Assembly: GCA_030867875.1 (NCBI GenBank)
Contig: JAOWCC010000028.1
Span: 682,001-746,000, forward strand
Direction of reading: 5' to 3'
Source of the DNA: Actinernus sp. WN-2022
Lineage: Eukaryota > Cnidaria > Anthozoa > Actiniaria > Actinernidae
Length of the DNA: 64,000 nucleotides
Numbering within the stretch: position 1 is the stretch's first letter; the number at the start of each line of letters is the position of its first letter. The position numbers and the translations under genes were made by a program. Positions 1-11,474 of the stretch are shown here, one piece after another. The notes beneath the pieces were generated by a model that was not told the DNA's origin, made no database searches, and was given only the letters and a program-made list of their open reading frames with translations.

Positions 1-448
1 TTTCCTTTTAAGGATTCAAAGTTTGTGTACATCAAGATACGTTGCCATTTTGGAAGTGCAGGTATTGCTTCATGGCTGTTCCTGTGACAAGAATATTTAG
101 GGCCAAACTAGTTGACACGTTTGGAAAAACAATGGATATATCATTAGAAGGTATATATTTAAAGTATATTAATAAATATCTTCTAATATCTCAAATAATG
201 TAAGTTGCTACACACTACAGTACATGTATCTGCTCTGAAATTATAACCTTATTATGTATATTATTTTTTCTGCCATTGATTCATACAAAGTTTCATGCCT
301 GAATATTTAATTAAGATCATATAATTATAATTATCTCATTCCACGAAATTTTAAAAATACATGTAAGACAACTGTGGCTAGCTTCCTCCACAGGGCAGAG
401 GAGTCATTTCCTATCTGCTCTCATTATACCACAGGATGCCCGGTTTTC
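1..448. other. Non-coding stretch, nothing recognised
   Basis: AT-rich sequence with no open frame that resembles a known protein, no tandem repeat and no clear inverted repeat. It ends at the TTAA that begins the MITE at 449. Confidence 0.6.
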
Positions 449-995
449 TTAAAGTGCAACTAACCCCTTTTGCAATTTTTATACATATGAATCTTTGAAC
501 AGTTTTGAGTACTTCTGCGAAGAAATTTTTGGCTTACAGAGAATACTCTCTGTTCTAGGCTTGTTTGAAATGGTGAAAATTTGACCTTTACTGACCCATG
601 ACCGCGCAAGAAAAAGCCTGGGTCGATTCTTGATCTTACCTCACCTCATTAATGCATTATTCTCCATGGCGCCTTTCCATCACAACAACATCGATATATA
701 GAGAATATACACAGTCTGTGAGTTGTTAGTAAAGAAAACAGTTATTTTAGACAAAATGCTAAATATTTATTCAAATTATTGCAAAGTGTAATGAGTTGGA
801 TGACGTAATATCAAGAATCGACCCAGGCTTTTTCTTACGCGGTCATGGGTCAGTAAAGGTCAAATTTTCACCTTTTCAAACAAGCCTACAACATAGAGTA
901 TTCTCTGTAAGCCAAAAATTTCTTCGCAGAAGTACTCAAAACCTTTCAAAGATTCATATATATAAAAATTGCAAAAGGGGTTAGTTGCACTTTAA
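449..995. mobile_element. MITE with long terminal inverted repeats and TTAA ends (copy 1)
   Basis: Both ends read TTAAAGTGCAACTAACCCC inward, and the inverted similarity continues for well over 100 bases on each side (the segment around 500-600 mirrors 830-950). TTAA lies at both edges, as expected of piggyBac-like insertions. A second copy lies at 30950-31451. There is no coding capacity: the short open frame at 796-984 lies in the inverted repeat and is not a gene. Assignment to the piggyBac superfamily rests only on TTAA. Confidence 0.85.
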
Positions 996-2219
996 GCCTC
1001 TTCAAAAGCCTCTTCTAGAGATGCCTGCAGAGGAGGCAGCTATAATTAAAGCGAGATGAAATGGACAAGGGAGCTGGAATTTCTTTTTTTATAGGGGGGT
1101 CTTAAACGGTTCCTGGAATTACGGTATATGTTGATTAAACCAGCCAATTGATGTCTTCTTTTATTTTTGTACATGTATAATAATATGTGTATGTAAATTA
1201 TAACTTTTGTTATCAGTATTTTGTTACTATACTAGGGTTCTGCAATACAGTGGTATCAACAGTGAAATATCTGAACAGAGTAACTCTCGTTTAAAGTGAA
1301 TCAAGGCCCACCTTAGTTACATGAACCCAGACCACTGTATGTTGCATACTAAACTGTTTCTATGGTTTCATAACCGAAACAAAAGGTCCAAACAGGACTG
1401 AATGCGTCATATCCTTTTATTGTTGCGTTACTACGATCTCATACTCGGTACATCTGATCTGAATCATGTCTGCTTCAATTCATCGAGTTCATCTCAACAC
1501 AGCCCGCCACACCGCACAATCCCAATGGTATGCCTTCCATAAGGTAGTTGGTTCGAATCCAACAGGGACATGTGGTACGCGACTGTTTAGCACATCTTTC
1601 ATACATTTCAGTGCCAGGGCCCGGTTACATATAACCTCCTCTTAAGTGTTCACTTTAAGAGGGACACTTAAGAATCCGTTACGAGTACACTTACAGGTGT
1701 TGCATGAAACATACAATGTACTTCGTGTTCTCGTAACTGTTCGAGTTGCGTGTTGGTTTACGGGTTCATTAAGGCCACACGTAGAGTGAGTGGTTCTTAA
1801 AAACGAATACAGTTAAACATGCATAAAGAATTTAGTACACTTTGTGTCATATTATATATAATAGAGGTTCGCCAATTCGGTGGGTTAAGTGAAAAATAAA
1901 AATATTGGAATACTAACAGTAATTAAATTTTATTTCCAGAAAACAGTTTTGAAATGATGAATTTTAAAGTATTCAGTTTATTTACACATGAATCAATCTA
2001 CTTATCGCTATCGCGTGTTAAGTTTCTCTTGATACAGCCTAATCTTTAGGTCAAGTAACTGTACCTTCTTTGTAAGAATTCTCGTTAATTTCGTGTTCCT
2101 CAGTTGCTTTTCGTACAAGGTAAATTAAATCATGTTTATGTCTTAAACCTATAACGTATTTGTAGATTATAAATAGTCAATAATAAACTAGATTCTATTA
2201 CGGTTGGCGAGAAATATCA
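996..2219. other. Non-coding stretch with a weak tRNA B-box-like motif
   Basis: No protein-like frame. Around 1545-1563 the plus strand reads GGTTCGAATCC, which matches the internal B box of tRNA-derived SINEs. No A box or cloverleaf could be made around it, so it may be a SINE scrap or chance. Confidence 0.4.
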
Positions 2220-2289
2220 ACGTTTTATACTAAAGACTCATAATGCATTTAGACGTATTTGGGCAAAGAAAACTTTGTTCGACCAGTCG

Positions 2290-2480
2290 CATATTGCGTC
2301 TTGTGCCCGTTTTTAACTTGTGGATGCGCGCAAGCGCAGAACACGAGTTATTAGGGTTAGTGCTCCGAGCTAATTTATTCATCGTTTTATGGTGTGTACT
2401 TCGTTTTTTTCTGTGTTCATCGGGGACTCTCCGTTGGCTGTCCGAATAGTCTTCGATTTTCAGAAGATGTATTGACGGAG
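2290..2480 (+). repeat. Degenerate direct repeat, left copy
   Basis: This shares a series of blocks in the same order with 3580-3760: a 'TTTAACT-GTGGATGC-CGCA' block, 'ACGAGTTATT-GG', 'TAATTTATTC-TCGTTTT' and 'GAAGATGTATTGA'. The two copies are about 1.28 kb apart in the same orientation. They could be the remains of LTRs or an old segmental duplication. Confidence 0.5.
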
Positions 2481-2759
2481 TTTATGGCATGAGTCAAAGT
2501 TAGCGATTAATCGGAAAGACGCTTAGAAAGGATTTGGCCGTGTCATTAAAGGTAATTATTATTCCGAAATGCCTTATAATTAATTTATCGCTACAACTAT
2601 ATTGTTAAAAACAGACATTTTGGTCGCGTGTCGTATTTACGAGAGAAGCCCGGAAATTTGTAAGCGCGTTTGGCTTAGCTAAGCAGAATTTAATGTCTTG
2701 AATGTACTATGTTGGCAGTTTTGGGAACGTTTTGGATGCAACAGAGATAGAGATGGTAA

Positions 2760-3053
2760 TGTACACTGAACTGCGGTTTTCGCGACAAAGCTCCCCGAGT
2801 CTCATGGCACGTTTATAATACATCCCTAGGCTTAGAGATAGAACGTGCTGCACTCTTTACTGGTACTCATCAGGGTGAATATAAGCTTAAAGTTCAGTTG
2901 AACGACGAGGAGATGTTAACTACGTGTAACATCGATATCGCCCCTGCTCACTGGGGAGTGAAAGCCAAGATTTTGGAAAGTGAGGAAAGCAAAGCTAAAC
3001 AAAGCCATACAATAGCCAAACAAAAGCTAATGGAAAAGCTTAGTAATATATAG
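2760..3053 (+). pseudogene. Unrecognised open frame without a start codon
   Basis: A continuous 97-codon plus-strand frame runs from just after a TAA to a TAG at 3051. It has no ATG near its start. Its product has mixed, protein-like composition: an aromatic/hydrophobic first half with a GTHQGEYKLKVQLND segment, then a lysine/glutamate-rich, probably helical end. I do not recognise the family. It sits between the two degenerate direct repeats at 2290 and 3580, so it may be a piece of an old element's coding region. It may also be an exon or chance. Confidence 0.3.
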
Positions 3054-3579
3054 AATAACAATAATGTGATCAGTTCGAGAAATAATACGGTAAATATCAC
3101 TGAAATGTCAAATAGTTTGACATTTGATGGTCGAACGCGAACAGCTGAGCACTGATCAATCTAGGAGGAGGCACAAATCAAGATTGTCTGCAGTTAGAAA
3201 TTGTGATAGAGAACCTTCAAGAATACCAGTGAGAAAACTAATAAGCCTGTTTAAAAAAACGTGTTTTCTTTGATCTTCCAGCCAGTTGACCTCCGGGTCA
3301 TGCACTGTTTATATTTGATAAAAGTTTGCAAGTTACATTTGGCTAGCGTTAGATTCCCAAAAACTCAATTCTGCGCCGATGTGGAACGGATAAAAACTCG
3401 TTTTAACCTCTTCGATATGTGATTTCAAAGTTCAGCGGGATATTTTGATTTAAAGATCAATTTGATTTACCTACACTAAATAATAACTTTGTCACACAAT
3501 CCTTGTACACAATTAGCCATTATGAAGCGAAGGTTCTAGACGTAATCAAGCTATGAATAGGTCGTTTATTCCACACACA

Positions 3580-3760
3580 ATAGTGATTTAACTCGTGGAT
3601 GCACGCATGTTCAGAACGAGTTATTGGGTTTAGGTGGATACGAGATAATTTATTCGTCGTTTTTTTCTGTGACTCGCCGACTCGCCGTTGACTTTCCGAA
3701 TGACCGTCCAAGGTTTCAAAAAGATTTGGTCATGCTGGAGAAGATGTATTGAAGGTTCCC
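3580..3760 (+). repeat. Degenerate direct repeat, right copy
   Basis: Partner of the repeat at 2290-2480, in the same orientation and with the same order of conserved blocks. The intervening 1.1 kb holds the open frame at 2760-3053. Confidence 0.5.
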
Positions 3761-3925
3761 ATCTAACGCCAGCTGGCTCAAACCTAGACAGACATGGTAG
3801 TGGGTTGCTATCAATCAGTTAGTGGCGATGACGTAACGATGACGTCATTGGTCACGTGATTTTTAGTATATACCAAAATAGCTCACTGACCATCCACGAG
3901 TTGCCCTTAGGGGCCCTATGTTTGT

Positions 3926-3957
3926 GTCTACTGTTTCTTTGAAGCCAGTAGACACTA
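3926..3957. repeat. Perfect 10 bp inverted repeat (hairpin)
   Basis: GTGTCTACTG and CAGTAGACAC flank a 12-base loop. No T-run follows and no promoter context is visible, so no function is assigned. Confidence 0.6.
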
Positions 3958-3964
3958 TGCTGTC

Positions 3965-5750
3965 GTGTTATGTCAGTTAACACTTCCCATCGTGCTTTGC
4001 GACAATTTGAATGACCTCCAGGACTGGCAAACGAAACATTTTATTGGGATTGCCTGGGGTAAAGATGGCCGATGGCGAAGAAGTTTGATTCTTACAATTT
4101 ACAAATACAGCTTTCAAAATGTGTGTCAAACCGCTGGAATGAAAGGTTATGAAAGATTCTTTCAAGTTTTAGGTCCTTTCGGTCGATTTTCTCAACAGAA
4201 GAGCCGGTCACAGGTTATAGTTTTTCTGGCCCTGCATGATCTTTCTTAAAGATACCATGACCTTGCACAACATTTATTTCTGGACTTATCCAAAATCTTA
4301 AAACAAAATCGTTTTACTCATGATTAGTACCAATAATTAAGCTTACATACTTGTTTTAACTCGTGTCCTTGAAAGCCATTTTAAGTTTTTCTTATAATTT
4401 AATATGCTTTCAAAATTATAATTGACCCATGCATTCAGTTTCACTTTTCCCTAATTGACTAAAATATTGTTGTTGTCTTATGTATCCCAAACCGAAATGT
4501 TTTTAAAAAAAGTACAATTCTCTAGAGAACTGTCATGTGGTCTGAAATGGGCATAAAACAGGCAAGCTGAAATATGATTCTGCCGCTGAAATAATATGCT
4601 ATACCGTTCTCAGGCTGCAAGCTCTGTCAACTGTGAAGTAGTGGATAACAGTGGCAAAAACATCCATGTTCTAGGAGTTAGGTTGTTTGCTCTATTTATT
4701 TTTTGTCGAAGCAGTGTGCTCAATATTTTATGGGAGAATTTACGTAAGCACAGTCAATAAAGGTCCAACCTTGATGCATAACAATTTTTGTACATGTAAA
4801 TAGATTTTGCATTATTCCATCTATCTTCTCACTCTCAGCATCACGTACATTCCTAATAATAGCATGCAGTAAACACATACAGCCATTAGGTGCCTATTTT
4901 TATACTAGACGAACTAAGAATATGCACTAAGTTTTCTTTTCCCAAATACGTCTAGACGCATTCAATATTACTGAAATAACTTATTTTTGGGCAGACTTTA
5001 CCGTTTGCAACCTGAAATGTTACCCAAACAATACCCTACCCCTAAAACAATACAAACCCTAACCCTAAAACAATGGGATACTTTATCAGTGAAGTCCAAT
5101 AGGATACGACCTACAGAACAGTGAAGTCCAACTGAATATTTTATTAGACTATCACGTTATGTAAAAATGCGTAATTATTCCAACCCGTATAATTACCCGA
5201 ATATGTATTTATAGGTTAGTGTAATTTAATTATCCTTAAATGGAAAACAAATTATAAGAACGAGTTTAGAAACACTTCAGAAGCAAGTCACAATACGAAT
5301 TTGAAGTATCATATAAAACAAAAACAAACAAAATGAATGTTTTATATGACACCCTAAATACACGGGACATCCAGAGGTCCCATAAATTTAAGTGCGATTT
5401 TCCACTTACGTTCAGGCCTTAAAAGTTTTATGCAACACGCGTAAATTCTGTTGCATAAACGACACTCACACCTACGCAAATCTTAAGAATGGCTAAATAC
5501 GGTTTCAGGTGGCTACACATGGTACACGTAGTTGGCTGGGTCTGTAAGTAAAGACTCCCGACTCTTTTGTAACTTTTGTACCGACCGTGTGGGCTTTGCA
5601 TGCTAAGCCCCTATATTTTCCCACATGGAGCACGGTTTTTTCAGCAAAGTCCCCAGTACCAGTGAGGCAACAGGAGTTAACCCATGCAACGAATCTGTTA
5701 AACTGACTACAAAAGAAGTTCTAATAAAAAAATCATCGCGAGGATAATTA
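3965..5750. other. Stretch without a recognisable gene
   Basis: A 94-codon plus-strand frame at 3965-4249 resembles nothing known to me. It lacks splice or promoter context, so I do not call it a gene. Around 5036-5072 there are two or three CCCTAA-like units, too few for telomeric repeat. The rest is AT-rich single-copy-looking sequence. Confidence 0.5.
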
Positions 5751-5799
5751 ATATTCAAAGTTTGAAAAATGTACGATTCAAATGGAAAGATGAAATCAC

Positions 5800-6095
5800 C
5801 GGACTCCCATCAAGAAGAGGTTCTTCGCAGGCTATACTCAGCGTAGAAATGGAGAGCTGGGGACTCCCATCAAGAGGAGGCTCTTCGCAGGCTATACTCA
5901 GCGTAGAAATGGAGAGCGGGGTGGGGCTCCCAACAAGAAGAGGCTTTTCGCAGGCTATACTCAGCGTAGAAATGGGGAGCGGGGTGAGACTTCCATCAAG
6001 AAAAGGCTCTTCGCAGGCTATACTCAGCGTAGAAATGGAGAGCGGGGGGACTCCCATCAAGAGGAGGCTCATCGCAGGCTATACTCACCGTAGAA
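5800..6095. repeat. 60-63 bp minisatellite, five copies
   Basis: The phrase GCAGGCTATACTCAGCGTAG recurs at 5827, 5887, 5950 and 6013, with a variant at 6074 (spacing 60, 63, 63, 61). Each unit also carries CTCCCATCAAGA-GAGG. Because most periods are multiples of three, both strands stay open across the array, giving serine-rich repeat peptides. This is a by-product of the period; no promoter, splice site or family match supports coding. Confidence 0.9.
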
Positions 6096-6109
6096 ATGGG
6101 GAGCGGGGT

Positions 6110-6345
6110 GACACAAGTGGTGAACTCTTCACCTTCCACCTCTGTGGTTCGGTTACCGTTCGCGGCGCCATATGTGAATTGAGTTTGTTGGTATCTCACT
6201 CTTGCTCCGAGGTTTTTCTCCGGGTTCTCCTGTTTTCCTCCCTTATCAAAAAATAAGCTAAATTACAATTCGATCTGTGGTTTAGCCGGATCCTGGTTTT
6301 TATCAGCCCATGGTTGTTTCAGATTGCGCTAAAATTCAGTTATAT
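6110..6345 (+). mobile_element. tRNA-derived SINE, plus strand, decayed head
   Basis: This matches the better copy at 27830-28094 (opposite strand) through the CACCTCTGTGG segment, GGCGCCATATGTGA, the 'GTTGGTATCTC..CTTGCTCCGAGG' body and the 'CATGGTTGTTTCAG' tail. The B box is damaged here (GGTTCGGTTACCG). It abuts the minisatellite at 5800-6095. Confidence 0.75.
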
Positions 6346-6602
6346 TTTTTAGATAAAATAAACTGGATGGCAAAAATGCCTTATTGTCTGATCCGGTAAA
6401 AAAGTCTAGATGGTAAAAAACGACAAGAAAATGGTCGTGTTTCACCATTTTCGACTTTTCATCTCTATATCAACTTGACCAAGCAAAACTAATGCAGCCT
6501 TAAATTTAAGTAACAATCTGCTGACACGGTCGTATTGTCTGAGCCATGTATAAGGCTCAGACAACGACATATGCTTACTGCCCCGTTCAATGTCCACTGC
6601 AC

Positions 6603-9600
6603 GTTTAAACAACATTTTATCCCTGTTCAGCTTAATTCTTAGTAGATATTCAATGTTCGGTTTGAATGCACTGCCACCTTAGCGTTTGTTACTGCAAACA
6701 AAATTGAAATCGATTGAATATTAATTGAGATACACAAATTTGAAGTGAACCTGGAAGCTATAATTGCACGAAAACCAGTAAATTAATGTTAAGTAGCAAC
6801 CCCATCCACCAGAGTTAACCCCAACCACCAGAGTTGAACCCCAACCCCTACTAAAACACTATATATTTCTTGATTTCCAATGAACTTTGGTGGAAATCTT
6901 GACATAGCACGGAGCTACAACATACCAAGTGATCAGGTGACTAAACTGCGCTGTTGCTTAGCAACCATTGGTCAACTTTAAACAACATTTTTCACTGTTC
7001 AGCTTAATTCTTAGTAGATATTCAATGTTTGTTTGAATGCACTGCCATCTTAGCGTTTGTTACTGCAAACAAAATTGGAATCGATTGAATATTAATTGAG
7101 ATACACAAATTTGAAGTGAACCTGGGAGCTATAATTGCACGAAAACCAGTAAATTAATGTTAAGTAGCAACCCCATCCCCAACCACCAGAGTTAATCCCA
7201 ACCACCAGAGTTAACCCCAACCACCAGAGTTGAACCCCAACCCCTACGAAAACACTATATATTTCTTGCTTTCCAATGAACTTTGGTGGAAATCTTGACA
7301 TAGCACGGAGCTACAACATACCAAGTGATCACGTGACTAAACTGCGCTGTTGCTTAGCAACCATTGGACATCTTTAAACAACATTTTTCACTGTTCAGCT
7401 TAATTCTTAGTAGATATTCAATGTTTGTTTGAATGCACTGCCATCTTAGCGTTTGTTACTGCAAACAAAATTGGAATCGATTGAATATTAATTGAGATAC
7501 ACAAATTTGAAGTGAACCTGGAAGCTATAATTGCACGAAAACCAGTAAATTAATGTTAAGTAGCAACCCCATCCACCAGAGTTAACCCCAACCACCAGAG
7601 TTGAACCCCAACCCCTACTAAAACACTATATATTTCTTGCTTTCCAATGAACTTTGGTGGAGATCTTGACATAGCAGGGACCTACAATATACCAAATGAT
7701 CACGTGACTACACTGCGCTGTTGCTTAGCAACCATTGGTTAACTTTAAACAACATTTTATCCTTATTTAGCTTAATTCTTAGTAGATATTCAATATTTGT
7801 TTGAATCCACTGCCATCGTAGCGTTTGTTACTGCAAACAAAATTGAAATCGATTGAATATTAATTGAGATACACAAATTTGAAGTGAACCCGGAAGCTAT
7901 AATTGCACGAAAACCAGTAAATTAATGTTAAGTAGCAACCCCAACCACCAGAGTTAACCCCAACCCCTACTAAAACACTATATATTTTTTGATTTCCAAT
8001 TAACTTTGGTGGAGATCTTGACCTAGGATGGAGCTACAACATACCTAATGATCACGTGACTACACTGCGCTGTTGCTTGGCAACCATTGGTCAACTTTAA
8101 ACGACATTTTTCACTGTTCAGCTTAAATCGTAGTAGATATTCAATGTTTGTTTGAATCCACTGCCATCGTAGCGTTTGTTACTGCAAACAAAATTGAAAT
8201 CGATTGAATATTAATTGAGATACACAAATTTGAAGTGAACTCGAAAGCTATAATTGCACGAAAACCAGTAAAATAATGTTAAGTAGCAACCCCAACCCCC
8301 AGAGTTAACCCCAACCACAGTTAACCCCAACCACCAGAGAATTAACCCCAACCCCTACTAAAACACCATATATTTCTTGCTTTCCAATGAACTTTGGTGG
8401 AGATCTTGACATAGCCCGGAGCTACAACATACCAAGTGATCACGTGACTAAACTGCGCTGTTGCTTAGCAACCATTGGTCAACTTTAAACAACATTTTAT
8501 CCCTGTTTAGCTTAATTCTTAGTAGATGTTCAATATTCGTTGAATGCACTGCCACCGTAGCGTTTGTTACTGCAAACAAAATTGAAATCGATTGAATATT
8601 AATTGAGATACACAAATGTGAAGTGAACCCGGAAGCTATAATTGCACGAAAATCAGTAAATTAATGTTAAGTAGCAACCCCAACCACCAGAGTTAACCCC
8701 AACCCCTACTAAAACACTATATATTTTTTGATTTCCAATTAACTTTGGTGGAGATCTTGACCTAGGATGGAGCTACAACATACCTAATGATCACGTGACT
8801 ACACTGCGCTGTTGCTTGGCAACCATTGGTCAACTTTAAACGACATTTTTCACTGTTCAGCTTAAATCGTAGTAGATATTCAATGTTTGTTTGAATCCAC
8901 TGCCATCGTAGCGTTTGTTACTGCAAACAAAATTGAAATCGATTGAATATTAATTGAGATACACAAATTTGAAGTGAACCCGAAAGCTATAATTGCACGA
9001 AAACCAGTAAAATAATGTTAAGTAGCAACCCCAACCCCCAGAGTTAACCCCAACCACAGTTAACCCCAACCACCAGAGAATTAACCCCAACCCCTACTAA
9101 AACACCATATATTTCTTGCTTTCCAATGAACTTTGGTGGAGATCTTGACATAGCCCGGAGCTACAACATACCAAGTGATCACGTGACTAAACTGCGCTGT
9201 TGCTTAGCAACCATTGGTCAACTTTAAACAACATTTTATCCCTGTTTAGCTTAATTCTTAGTAGATGTTCAATATTCGTTGAATGCACTGCCACCGTAGC
9301 GTTTGTTACTGCAAACAAAATTGAAATCGATTGAATATTAATTGAGATACACAAATGTGAAGTGAACCCGGAAGCTATAATTGCACGAAAATCAGTAAAT
9401 TAATGTTAAGTAGCAACCCCAACCACCAGAGTTAACCCCAACCCCTACTAAAACACTATATATTTTTTGATTTCCAATTAACTTTGGTGGAGATCTTGAC
9501 CTAGGATGGAGCTACAACATACCTAATGATCACGTGACTACACTGCGCTGTTGCTTGGCAACCATTGGTCAACTTTAAACGACATTTTTCACTGTTCAGC

Positions 9601-10445
9601 TTAAATCGTAGTAGATATTCAATGTTTGTTTGAATCCACTGCCATCGTAGCGTTTGTTACTGCAAACAAAATTGAAATCGATTGAATATTAATTGAGATA
9701 CACAAATTTGAAGTGAACCCGAAAGCTATAATTGCACGAAAACCAGTAAAATAATGTTAAGTAGCAACCCCAACCCCCAGAGTTAACCCCAACCACAGTT
9801 AACCCCAACCACCAGAGAATTAACCCCAACCCCTACTAAAACACCATATATTTCTTGCTTTCCAATGAACTTTGGTGGAGATCTTGACATAGCCCGGAGC
9901 TACAACATACCAAGTGATCACGTGACTAAACTGCGCTGTTGCTTAGCAACCATTGGTCAACTTTAAACAACATTTTATCCCTGTTTAGCTTAATTCTTAG
10001 TAGATGTTCAATATTCGTTGAATGCACTGCCACCGTAGCGTTTGTTACTGCAAACAAAATTGAAATCGATTGAATATTAATTGAGATACACAAATGTGAA
10101 GTGAACCCGGAAGCTATAATTGCACGAAAATCAGTAAATTAATGTTAAGTAGCCACCCCAACCACCACTGCGTTTAACCCCAACCCCTACTAATACACCA
10201 TACGTCTTGCTTTCCAATAAACTTTGGTGGAGATCTTGACATAGCACGGAGCTACAACATACCAAATGATCACGTGACTAAACTGCGCTGTTGCTTAGCA
10301 ACAATTGGTCAACTTTAAACAACATTTTATCCCTGTTCAGCTTAATTCTTAGTAGATATATATTCAATATTTGTTTGAATGCACTGCCATCGTGGCGTTT
10401 GTTACTGCAAACAAAATTGGAATCGATTGAATATTAATTGTGATA
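6603..10445. repeat. Satellite block with 739 bp higher-order repeat
   Basis: About ten monomers of 351-396 bp lie in tandem. Using the CAACCATTGG landmark, starts fall at 6962, 7358, 7729, 8081, 8469, 8820, 9208, 9559, 9947 and 10299. From 8081 the spacing alternates 388/351 strictly, so two diverged monomers form a 739 bp unit present about three times and almost identical between copies. Older monomers on the left are more divergent. Length variation comes mostly from an internal 16-18 bp subrepeat (CCCCAACCACCAGAGTTAA) present in one to four copies. Most monomers carry GATCACGTGAC and GTTGCTTAGCAACCATTGG. There is no coding frame. Confidence 0.95.
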
Positions 10446-10456
10446 CAAACAAATAA

Positions 10457-10700
10457 AAACGAGCAACAGAGCGGAATACGGTAATAGGAAATAGAAAATA
10501 TGGTGCCTATTATCGTTTTTGGTACCAAAACGAGCAATAGCGGAAAACGGTAATAGGAAATACCGTTCTGGGCTTCCATAATTCGACTTAATTCTTAGTA
10601 GATGTTCAGTGTTTGTTTGAATGCACTGCCATCGTAAATCAATTGAGTATTAATTTAGATATAAAAATTTGTAAACCTGTGAAGCTATAATTGCTCGAAA
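10457..10700. repeat. Satellite fringe with a short duplicated insert
   Basis: A 33-36 bp block (AAACGAGCAA-AGCGGAA-ACGGTAATAGGAAAT) occurs twice, at about 10457 and 10527. From 10580 a highly diverged partial satellite monomer resumes (CTTAATTCTTAGTAGATGTTC). This is the decayed right edge of the satellite block. Confidence 0.7.
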
Positions 10701-11163
10701 ACCTGTAAAATATCACAAAATGCTGTGAAGGTAGGTTATTTGTGTTAACACAGTCACCCTACGACTCTTTTTTTCAAATTTAAAGATGCATCGGAGAACT
10801 ACATTATTAAAGGTTACGTTGGTGCAATTGCTTTCGGAATCGGGTGAAATTTGATCAGGGATATATAATTAATTTTTTGAAGAGACTCAATGGAACGTTA
10901 CAAAAATCACAGAAACTGTTTCGAAGGGTGGGTGGTTGACTTCAAAAAAATTATTCGGATCTTCGAAAGGTTGTAACTTCGTCAATAATATCTAACCGAA
11001 ACTTAATCATCATTTTCTCGGAGAGACGATGACGTTCTTCATAGTGATGTGCTAGAAGCCATCAAAATGCTAAAATATGGGAAGGTAAAAGGGACAGACG
11101 AAATCCCGGTGTCGACTTGATGAGGAGGAACAGACAAAGATTGTACATAGACTGAGCTATGCT
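10701..11163. other. Non-coding stretch, nothing recognised
   Basis: No protein-like frame or repeat structure was seen between the satellite fringe and the next MITE. Confidence 0.5.
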
Positions 11164-11474
11164 CAGGGGCGTAGCCAGAAGGGGGCCCGGGCCCTCTCCC
11201 CTTTCGTAAAAAAACGCAACTGAAAAGTAACGTCACAGTAACGCACCTAATAAGCTAAGTGATTTACCGGGAGTCAGTGAACAATGCGACAGTCTTACTG
11301 GAAAAGGTTGGTGACTGAAAACTGAGATGTACCTGAATAGACGAGATTGGTGCAAAAGACCGCGTTCTCTATGTAAAAGAGTACTGCAGTAGCGAAATTC
11401 GTGAGTTTGGTTGAGTGTACTCTTCCCCCTCCCCCCCCCCCCCCCCCCTATGCAAACTGCTGGCTACGCCCCTG
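11164..11474. mobile_element. MITE with CAGGGGCGTAGCCAG termini
   Basis: The left end reads CAGGGGCGTAGCCAG and the right end reads CTGGCTACGCCCCTG, a perfect 15 bp inverted repeat 311 bp apart. CAG-starting termini of this kind are typical of hAT-like non-autonomous elements. I could not define a clean 8 bp target duplication. A long C-run sits just inside the right end. A partial second copy with the same interior and right end lies at 29939-30173. Confidence 0.85.

Noticed and set aside
3965..4249. 94-codon ORF as a host gene
   Set aside because: No recognised family, no splice or promoter support; kept only as a note in the stretch description.
5036..5072. CCCTAA-like telomeric repeats
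   Set aside because: Only two or three imperfect units mixed with other sequence; not enough to call interstitial telomere DNA.
6603..10445. CRISPR-like array
   Set aside because: Monomers are contiguous 350-396 bp units without unique spacers, in a eukaryotic context; it is satellite DNA.
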